From Perkinsus olseni (taxonomy: Eukaryota; Perkinsozoa; Perkinsida): a stretch of 64,000 nt of DNA. The position numbers and the translations under genes were made by a program. Positions within the stretch are counted from its first letter, which is position 1. Every line of letters begins with the position of its first letter. The DNA lies in the NCBI GenBank assembly GCA_013115125.1, contig JABANN010000013.1:83294-147293 (forward strand). Reading direction: 5' to 3'. Positions 56,588 to 64,000 of the stretch are shown in pieces. The notes beneath the pieces were generated by a model that made no database searches, was not told the origin of the DNA, and saw nothing but the letters and a program-made list of their open reading frames with translations.

Positions 56588-57260
56588 TCAAAGTCAACTG
56601 AAAGTCCTCGAGAGTTATCCATTGCGAGAAGGTTGCGAGGATTATGCGCAGAGCGGGAGCGTTGAGGAATTGCTAGTGCGCAAGATTGGCACGGGTCCAG
56701 CTCTGCTGAGAGGACCGGCACACCTCTCCTGTTATTCCGGCCGTTGAGCATCCGCTATTACACGGCGTTGGGTTGCGAGTCTGCCAATATCTTGCGAACT
56801 GCGCTCGGGAACGTGGCAAGCAGCTTAAGTTGATGCCTGGGAGATCACGGAATCGTTCGACGTGGTTGTCGTCGGAGAAGACGGAGAGGCTGTCACGCGC
56901 CTTTAAGAGCGTCAGCTTCACGGATGACGATGGTGAGTTATGCGTCTCATAAAGATGCGCTCACAGCGGGCGTTCTGTCCCGTCATGTCTCCTGCTTGAG
57001 ACACCTGCCACTGCGTCTCGAGTACCTGCGCCTCTATCCCACCTGAGGAGCCCACGCGCCGGGACTCTTGTCGGGTAGCTTCGAATCGTACGGACGTAGC
57101 TTCGTTCTCACTCTAGTATTATCTTAACGCTTTTGCTTAGTGTAGTGTCGTGTCTGGGTTTCGGTGCCACCCAGCTGAGAGTCCTGCGATAAGGTTTTTT
57201 GTGTCTCTCGCGGATATATGATGATGCTTCACAGCATCGGATCGTACGGAAGTAGTTCCG
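56588..57260. other. Region with possible plus-strand exon
   Basis: A plus-strand frame at about 56740-56950 (HPLLHGVGLRVCQYLANCAR ... EKTERLSRAFKSVSFTDDDG) looks protein-like and ends near a GTGAGT donor. It could be an upstream exon of the ankyrin gene beginning near 57261. Unproven. No other feature was seen. Confidence 0.3.
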
Positions 57261-58990
57261 TTGTCGCTGAATGATTTTCTTTTGTTCGGTATTTCACCGT
57301 GCCTGAACTTCGCTGCTGCTCGGGCGAGGGCCGTGGGACAAGGGCGTGTGTCTGTCGCAGATAATAAGTTGATGCTTCTGCCGAACTACAAGGACACGAC
57401 TAAGTTTATCGATCTGCCTGTCATCGACAATGAGATGACCAACTCCTTTGTCTCTCTCTTGGAGCTGGACTCGGAAGACAACACCTGCTCTTTCCCGGAC
57501 TACTGCCAGATGGCCGACTTGCACGGCATACGTCAAGCTATCGCCAATCACATCAAGGACAGGTCAGGCGCGTTACTCACTATTGGGCTTGTGCGTTCTA
57601 AGTGATAGTGGGATGATGGTAGTAGTAGCCTTCGAGTCGGGTAGTATTCCGCGCTCCTTGAGGTCTCGTGTAATTGGGCCAGGGTATCATTTAACGGTGA
57701 ACGACAGAAGTTGCTCATATCCTAAGAGCTTTATTTGCATAGTCGGTTCCTCCGCTGCATCATCATCGTCGTCGCCGTCTTCGTTTCAGCTACAACAGCT
57801 CCGTCCAGACGTACATGGAGGAGCACAACGTAGCTTCCTTGGTGGGTCTTCTCCTGCACAAGCTGGCCAGAGCTCAGCCGGGAGATCCTTTGGAGTTCAT
57901 TGTCGAACACTGTGTCAAGGAGCAGAATACAAGGGCGTCAATGGGCTTATCCGAGAACGAGCTGGTGCGTGGACCTTTCATAAATAACCTAATTCCCGCT
58001 GTCATGATGCGTGGTGCAGCCGTCGGGCTGCTCGTCTTGCTTGTGCGGAGCTATCATTGAGGTATCTGAATGCACAGGTGCTTCTTCTGGGGGCAGGCGA
58101 GCTCGACCAGGCCAAGGATGCCATTCGGAATGAGAGCTGTCGTCTCACAGGCGTCGATGAGTATAACCGCAACCCTCTTCATTTGGCAGTATTCAACTGT
58201 GAGACCGACGAGGGACTCGAGGTTAGTCTAAAAGGTCCCTCTCGGCTGCGGTGGACCCTTTGAAGCCTTAGGTCTTGACTATGTTGCTGGCCAAGGGCTG
58301 TCCTGGACTCAACGGGAAGGATAATGAAGCATGGACCCCATTGCACTGGGCATCTTTTGTTGGTGATGAGACTACTCGGTGAGGTTGAAGCCTGGAGGTG
58401 TCAGGTAATGAGGCAGCCGTACAGTTACTCGTGGACTATAAAGCCGATCCCAATGTCGAGAACAACATGTAACGTTTGCCTCCTCCTCCTCCGTCTTGGG
58501 AGTGCTCGTCTCACTGCTGGTGGGCGTAAAACGTTAAGTGCCGGGAGTCATACCGTGGGTGGCGCGTGAGATACATCATCTTGACATCTCACTAGGGCAA
58601 CACTCAAATTGAGCTACACTGGCAATTCCTCAGGACACTGAGAGGTATAATCTTAGAATATTATTCTACCAGTTATGGATATAATAAGAATCGCCGACCG
58701 TGCTTGGGCCCGAATCGCATAGTTTTTCACTGCTTCTTGGTCCGTACTGGAAGCGGCAGTCGAGTAGGGCGGCGTGCTGCTTCTAGGGGCCGAACACCGT
58801 ACCTGGTCGCATCCGACTGGGGCAACGATGCTATCATAGAGCTGCTAGAGGAGGCTGAGCAGCAGAATGCCGATCTGGTGAAGGAGATGTTTAAGTCGGG
58901 CCCACCGGCCAACCCTGAGCTGGGTGAACGGGCGAGCAGCCGTCTGGGCTGGCTTTGTACTGCCGCTGTTGTCAGACCGTCGTCTAGCTA
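57261..58990 (+). CDS. RIIa/DPY-30-like docking domain plus ankyrin repeats
   Basis: The start is uncertain; the first supported exon contains NKLMLLPNYKDTTKFIDLPV and CQMADLHGIRQAIANHIKDR. The next exon, YMEEHNVASLVGLLLHKLAR + AQPGDPLEFIVEHCVKE, matches the RIIa/DPY-30 type dimerisation motif used by ciliary and AKAP-binding proteins. Ankyrin-type exons follow: LTGVDEYNRNPLHLAVFNCE, DNEAWTPLHWASFVGDETT, EAAVQLLVDYKADPNVENN and RTPYLVASDWGNDAIIELL, ending near 58990. Introns are short. A ciliary or cAMP-kinase-related scaffold is inferred from the docking motif. Confidence 0.6.
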
Positions 58991-59337
58991 GTAATGAACG
59001 ACGGAAATCTATAAAGGTGCTGACTTCCACTTTGTCGATGGAATTGGTGAGCTGGGGTCGAGTGTGATGATACTCTTGATTGCCTTGGAGCAGAAAGGGA
59101 GCGACGGGGAGGAGGTTGTCGGTGGGGATAGCGGGGACAGAAGTGAGGGCGTGCGTGAAGGGCAAGGTAGTGGTGTATCGGAACTGTTATTGTCCTGGTG
59201 TCCACCCTTCGTACTCAGGTGAGCTCACGGAGCAGGAGAAGGCCGTCCTGGCGAGCAACGCCCCGAATCATATTCCGCCGAAAGTGGTGGAGCAGGCCAG
59301 GTGGGAGTCACTGCGGTGAACCTTGACGGATAGTAAT
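58991..59337 (+). other. Possible further exon (GELTEQEKAVLASNA)
   Basis: A plus-strand frame 59080-59319 ends SGELTEQEKAVLASNAPNHI + PPKVVEQARWESLR-stop. Protein-like at its end only. It may be the last exon of the ankyrin gene or a separate short gene. Confidence 0.3.
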
Positions 59338-60501
59338 TACTGTAGGTTCCTCTCGAATAGCAGCAGCAAGAGCAATGCTAAAAACCGGACGGCAGAACCT
59401 GGAGGTGCTACAGTATCCCTTGGACTTCGCCGCGTGGAAGGTTTCTTCTTAGGGACCAGCCAGTCAGCTTTTGTAGCTCCTATGGGACAGAACGTGATGG
59501 CTCATGTGCCGACACTGGAGTAAGGCACGGGAGGAGGATAAGGACTTGTAACCGCTCTGCCGAATAAGTTTTGAATGTACGTGTAATGCAGTCTGATGAC
59601 GGGTAGTCGGGTGGGTCGTTGGCGACAACCAATCACGATGATTCGGTCAACGGAAAAGGAAAAGGAAATTCAGGGCTGATGATAGGCTTCAGTACCTGGG
59701 GTTGCTGAGCTGAATATCTTGCACGATACCGTAAATTCCGCGTCTTATCGATTTTGATGGGTGAAGTGTTAGAGAACTAGCGACTGAAAAGGCTCCTTGA
59801 TCGATGAGTCATGATGATTCATCAGCTTTTAGTTGGTTATGGATTGGCAACAGACGAGACGCGAGCGACAAGAACAGGCTCATGGCAGCGGGCATAAAGT
59901 AGAGTGCAGTTCCTTTTTCGTGATAACCGCTGTCGGCGACGCAGGTATATAGTCAATTGCACCATGGAGTACTTGGAAGGCGGCGTACGTAACTATCATG
60001 AAGCTGATCCCCACTTCCGGTAGGGATCTTCTCCACTTTTTGGAGAGTTGGGGAAGGAGTGGTAGACAAGCTAAGCTTGAGATCACGGTACAGGTACTGT
60101 CGGATACCGATGAGAGACAATGAGCAGCAAGTGTTGGGTGTACCGTATCTGAAGAAGGCGTGGGACTTTATCGATGATGCTCACAAACACGCAGACGGCA
60201 ATATCCTCATCCACTGCATCATGGGCCAGGTGGAAGGCACCGCTGGGCGGCTTGCCTGACTCTTGTCTCAGAGCCGTAGTGTGATAGTACTCGTAAGCTA
60301 CTTGATGCGGCATTTGGATATTGACTACCAGGCAGCCTTAGATATGGTCATTTCGGTAGTAGTCGCATGACCGATGGGAGCCGTGAGGGCCAATGGGCTC
60401 AGGTCCGGTCTATGGCAGAGCCTAATCCTGGTTTTGAAAGGCAGTTGTTGGAGCATGATGCCAATGGCGCTATAAGAGGTGACGATGGAGGAGGGACTTA
60501 G
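59338..60501 (+). CDS. Dual-specificity protein phosphatase
   Basis: Removes phosphate from Tyr and Ser/Thr. The start is not fixed. An early exon holds GLRRVEGFFLGTSQSAF, the usual DSP opening (xxLFLGsxxxA). Then RYRYCRIPMRDNEQQVL, YLKKAWDFIDDAHKHADGNI and LIHCIMGQ. A phase-0 intron of about 42 nt (GTGGAA...TCTCAG, about 60229-60270) joins this to SRSVIVLVSYLMRHLDIDYQ, rebuilding the active site H-C-I-M-G-Q-S-R (HCx5R). A second ~47-nt intron (GTAGTA...GCTCAG) joins ALDMVIS to VRSMAEPNPGFERQLLEHD, the family's C-terminal signature. Stop at 60501. Substrate unknown. Confidence 0.75.
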
Positions 60502-60774
60502 TAGTCGATAAGCATGTACATAGCATTGCCATGTCGTCTCGAAGCAATGGTCTCATTGCTGTCACAGTGTTGTGTTGCGGGCATGATGGACGCTGGTGAG
60601 CCCTCCCTCGGAGGTATCGTAGGTTTTGTACGTCGCGTTTGAACCCTCCGAGGCCTCAAGGCCTCGTCAGTCACGTGTTCCGAAAGTGCCGTATTCCGGC
60701 AGTCTGGGAAACGGGCAGTCCGTGGCTCTTGTGGATGTCCGCTGCCATGCCGTTTCCAGTGCTTGATTTCCGCT

Positions 60775-63104
60775 ATGGACCTCCGTACTCGCCTCTCTGC
60801 TGACTACTCCAACGCGAAGCTGATGGAACCTGATGGGGATACCTACCCCAAGGCTGCTGTCCTGCAAGTAATCATTATTGGGACATGAGTTTGTTATCGC
60901 GCAGCTGGATAGTAGCTCCTGTAGGCTATGGGCTTATGCATTAGCTGAATGCAGATAGTAAACTCTTTTGGCTTGCTGGATCTCTGGTTGACAGGTAATT
61001 GGCATGATCAGTGATGGAGAATCTTACATGGAGGATAAGAGGATGGTTCTTCGCGGTGCGGTGATGCTCATATATCGCGAAGAGTCGTCCTGGCACTTTG
61101 TGTCTGTTCGGTGGTACTTTTCAGATGCATCAGGGCAGATCTCCGAAGCGAAAGTGAAGGGAGAGGCTGCACGCGGCGCCCGTGCCAGCGTGAGGGCCTC
61201 GCGGTCTCGCGATTTAAACGAACTCGCTTCACTCGTTCTTGGCACTCTCTTCTTCTCTTCCCGTTCCTTCCATGCCGTTCCAGATCGGCCATCTTAGGTG
61301 CTGAGCGGCGATGACAAGGCTGCAGACCTGCGCGCTATGCCGTTCGTCGATCCTATCAATGAAAAGCTGCTTCCGACTGGAGATAGCCGTGATAGCCCGC
61401 ACGTCCAAGTTGGGGTTGTGTGCAGGTAGATGGCGGTGGTCACTTCATTTGGTTGTACCGTGAGTCTCCCAGGAAAGGCCGCAAGGGAAACGAGGACCAT
61501 ACGCCGAATCAGGACTCCTTCAGTATTACTTTACTCGGTAGCTTCCCAAAAACATTCGTCGATGATGTGCCTCTAGCTGCCTTTATCAGATGGCAATACA
61601 GTAGTCGGGCTGGTTTGCGATGGTCATGGTCCGTTCGGCCATCTGATCAGCCAGCGCTCTACACAGTCGGCAGCGAACCTCGTCTGCCAGCGTTTGCGTG
61701 GCGCTGATAGTAGTACTGGAGCCACTGCGAGGCCTCGGTGTTTCATATTGGCTAATGATATCACTCAGAGACTACCGGCATCGAAGCCAAGCTGAAAGCC
61801 GCTGTTCAGGAATGCCAGGATGATATAATCAGGTCAGGCATATTGGACGCTGTACTACTTACGGATATGAAAACCCTTACATCGCGCGGAGTGTATCGGG
61901 ATCAGTCGCTGCTGCTGCTGCTGCTGCTGCTGCCATATGCTCGCCCATTACAGATTCGCCAAAGCTACTGGATTCCCGGCCGAAAACAGCGGCAGCAGTC
62001 TGGCCTGCTTAGTGGTGGGTTCATGTCGTCTCTGGCTTGGTATTCGTATGGTAATTTTTGGGGAGCCGCTGCTTTGCTCGTAGGTCGAGCCTTTGGACCG
62101 TGCAGCGAACAAACTAGTTGTTCATGTTGCCTGGTGTGGGGACTCTAAGATCATTGCGGGGAAGTACGACAAGAAGGATGTGGAAACCGTAATACGTAGC
62201 GCGACGTCCTTGACTGTCATTGCTCGGTTTGCAGATAGTAAAAGAGACGAAGGATCACACACCGGAAGGTAGGTGATTAGATGGTGCCTGGGTGAACACT
62301 CTTCCAGACCCGGCCGAAGCGAAGCGGATCGACGAGCGTGGTGGGGAAATGCGGGAAATAGCCGGAGGCAGCAAGAGGATCTTCGTCAAAGGGACTAATT
62401 TGCCCGGTGAGGCCAAACTGTTGTAAGCACTCGAAATGGCGCGACCACTAGAAGTGGTGAAGAGAAAAGTGGCTTACTATCGGTTTATAGCTATTGCAAG
62501 GGAATGATGCGCACGCCACAGCAATCAATGCACAGCACTACGAGAGGTCTTATCAAATCTAATGGACACCATGACAACGTGACGGGAGATTCGATACATC
62601 GCGCTCGTGTCAGGCCTGGCCATCACTAGGGCTATCGGCGATCTGTCGGTCACTGATTACGGTGTCATATCAGAGCCTCAATATGAACGCTGGGAATTCT
62701 CAGTGAGGGAAACGGAGAGATGCTGCTTCTCATTCTTGCCCCTTGCGTCCAGGCGAGTGACAGTATCTTCATAATAGCAGGCTCTGATGGTGTGTGGGAG
62801 TTCATGAAGGCTGAGGAAGCGCACAAGATAGTTAACAAGAAACTCAGGCTTGTAGGCTCAGGCTCACGATACCGGAGAAAGATATTCTCTCTTGTTGCAG
62901 CGCACACAGTGGGAGACTGCGGAGCTTCTAGACGCTTGTGCCAGGAAAAGATGGGAAACGGTTGAGGCTGAGTATCCTGGTGGACTTTAAAGACGTGTAT
63001 GATGACGGCATTGGCTCAGTTACTGCGACGATATCACTAACATGATATTCCGCCTTGGGATTCCCTCCCATCTGAGGAGACAGACGACTCAGGTAGAGAA
63101 TTGA
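60775..63104 (+). CDS. PP2C (PPM) family protein phosphatase
   Basis: Metal-dependent Ser/Thr phosphatase. The ATG is possibly at 60775 (MDLRTRLSADYSNAKL). N-terminal exons include SDGESYMEDKRMVLRGAVML. PP2C motifs in order: NEDHTPNQDSFSI (~61490), VCDGHGPFGHLIS (~61630), VAWCGDSKIIAGKYDKKD (~62130), EAKRIDERGGEM (~62320), LAITRAIGDLSVTDYGVISE (~62625) and SIFIIAGSDGVWEFMKAEEA (~62770). A junction GAGGCTGA|GTATCC...GCTCAG|TTACTGCGAC then restores DYCDDIT, the final metal-binding Asp motif. Metal aspartates are present in DGH, SDG and DDI. The reading stops at 63104, though a last donor (CAG|GTAGAG) could add an exon. An in-frame-looking (CTG)8 tract at about 61908-61931 lies between exons. 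At least eight introns. Confidence 0.75.
61908..61931 (+). repeat. (CTG)8 microsatellite inside the PP2C gene
   Basis: Uninterrupted CTG triplets; a Leu run if read in the frame that is open around it (61843-62148). More likely intronic, since the PP2C motifs do not use that frame. Confidence 0.7.
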
Positions 63105-63314
63105 ACATATTCATGCTGTTGTGCGATGGTTGCTTGAAAGTGCTAACAGCCGTTGTGTTATCAGTATTCTCGTGTTCTTGCACACTACCAACCCGAAAGC
63201 GCAGCTCACACAACAATTACATCCTCGACATGACCATGAACGTTGACACCTCTATAATGAGCTCCTCCGAAAGAGATCACCTGAGCCGTGGTTCGAAAAA
63301 GAGTCCTGCCCAGT

Positions 63315-63932
63315 TTAAGGATGAATAACGATGCCGGTGAGCTCCGTCTCGTGGTCTTTTATCTTGTCGTGGAAGGCTGGGTTCAGAATAACAGCAGACC
63401 CCTGGAGCGACACTAAGCTGAAGAGACTTCCCGGAGGGTTGAATCTGAAGAATAGAACTCCGAGGGTTCCACCAGCTTTGAACTTGTTTCTGCCCATAAA
63501 GTAGAAGTCTCCTGTGTATGAGCGGTCAGTGGCCGGCACTGGTGAACTGAGCAGACTTCCGTAGACTTCAATACGTCCCTCTGGATCCACCGTGAGCTCT
63601 ACAGGCGGATTCTCTGATCCATAATGAGAGTCGCTCGGAACATCTTCAAGTTGTACGAAAGGTTTGGAGTTGAAGATGAACTGCTCGCCGGTCGCAGCAA
63701 CCAAGGTGAAACTATTGAAGGAGAGCTTGACGGGATAGGTGCCAATATTCAGGATACCGCATCGTTTATTCACGTTGATTCTATTATCGTTGTTGTCGAC
63801 GGTGAAGGGGCAAACTTGAGTAGTGTCGGTCTGGGCATCGTAGTGAAAGAGCATATCTACCACGGGGCCCGCGTCAGTGTCATGCCTTGTGATTCCGCAA
63901 GTGTGAGCGGATTTATGTTGGGTTTTGTGCAA
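63315..63932 (-). CDS. Hypothetical protein, 5' end missing or upstream exon
   Basis: An open frame of 205 codons with no ATG at its upstream end (TTG at 63932), so it continues into an unseen exon or off the window. Contents look like a folded beta-rich secreted domain: PVVDMLFHYDAQTDTTQVCP, NKRCGILNIGTYPVKLSFNS, GEQFIFNSKPFVQLEDVPSD, VELTVDPEGRIEVYG, DFYFMGRNKFKAGGTLGVLF and AVILNPAFHDKIKDH. The stop is at 63315. No family was recognised. Convergent with the PP2C gene, with about 210 bases between them. Confidence 0.6.
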   Translation of the reverse strand: MHKTQHKSAHTCGITRHDTDAGPVVDMLFHYDAQTDTTQVCPFTVDNNDNRINVNKRCGILNIGTYPVKLSFNSFTLVAATGEQFIFNSKPFVQLEDVPSDSHYGSENPPVELTVDPEGRIEVYGSLLSSPVPATDRSYTGDFYFMGRNKFKAGGTLGVLFFRFNPPGSLFSLVSLQGSAVILNPAFHDKIKDHETELTGIVIHP

Positions 63933-64000
63933 GGTTGATAGGAAGACAAGGCGCAGCCGGAGGCTGCGATGTGCCGGACTATCAACCGGTCAAAACCCGC

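Noticed and set aside
60960-60990. Possible dinoflagellate-type spliced-leader sequence ('cttttggctt')
   Set aside because: Only a short partial resemblance; the diagnostic leader end and a donor site are not present.
1-64000. CRISPR array, bacterial operons or Shine-Dalgarno sites
   Set aside because: Direct repeats present are minisatellites without unique uniform spacers, and pervasive spliceosomal introns show a eukaryotic nuclear genome.

Overview
This window reads as nuclear DNA of a unicellular eukaryote. Nearly every recognisable gene is split by short GT-AG introns, about 42-55 nt where I could place them by protein homology. Genes sit close together on both strands, and some spacings are below 100 bp. 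The gene set (PARP1-like ADP-ribosyltransferase, mitochondrial HSP90/TRAP1, SRP68, class I ribonucleotide reductase R2, UDP-sugar pyrophosphorylase, PP2C, dual-specificity phosphatase, EF-hand and ankyrin proteins) fits a free-standing protist genome. The mixture of animal-like and plant-like proteins suggests an alveolate, most likely a Perkinsus relative. That placement is inference, not proven from sequence.

Layout. 1-9.1 kb: a tandem array of a lineage-specific family I do not recognise, built on a ~115-residue three-cysteine domain ('FPPxGLY ... CTFTF ... CYxP ... LCHSVE'). Five domain copies form two duplicated two-domain genes (units I and II, both apparently damaged) and one intact-looking one-domain gene. 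A 587-bp hAT-type MITE with 8-bp target duplications lies between them. 9.6-22.7 kb: five minus-strand genes: PARP, a ~1,440-residue glycine-rich multi-pass membrane protein like the plant DUF8003 family, a calmodulin/centrin-like EF-hand protein, an ankyrin protein and a leucine-rich-repeat protein. 23.3-25.8 kb: UDP-sugar pyrophosphorylase on plus. 26.2-34.4 kb: minus-strand tandem pair of membrane nitrilases (Lnt-like), TRAP1, then RNR R2. 34.8-43.6 kb, plus: SRP68, a small membrane protein, and a long PHD-finger gene. 43.6-46.8 kb: gene-poor DNA with hairpin-containing repeats. 46.8-49.9 kb: an MFS transporter and an alpha/beta hydrolase. 50-51.2 kb: a GAA-rich minisatellite holding a perfect palindrome. 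51.4-63.9 kb: small membrane proteins, a SET/SMYD-like methyltransferase, an RIIa-plus-ankyrin protein, a dual-specificity phosphatase, PP2C, and a truncated gene at the right edge.

No operon-like functional linkage is expected or seen. The two clearest shared-regulation hints are a near-identical 21-bp motif in two divergent promoters (22.7 and 34.55 kb) and the head-to-tail duplicate nitrilase genes. No tRNA, rRNA, CRISPR array or spliced-leader sequence was recognised by eye. Exon boundaries are approximate unless a splice site is named.
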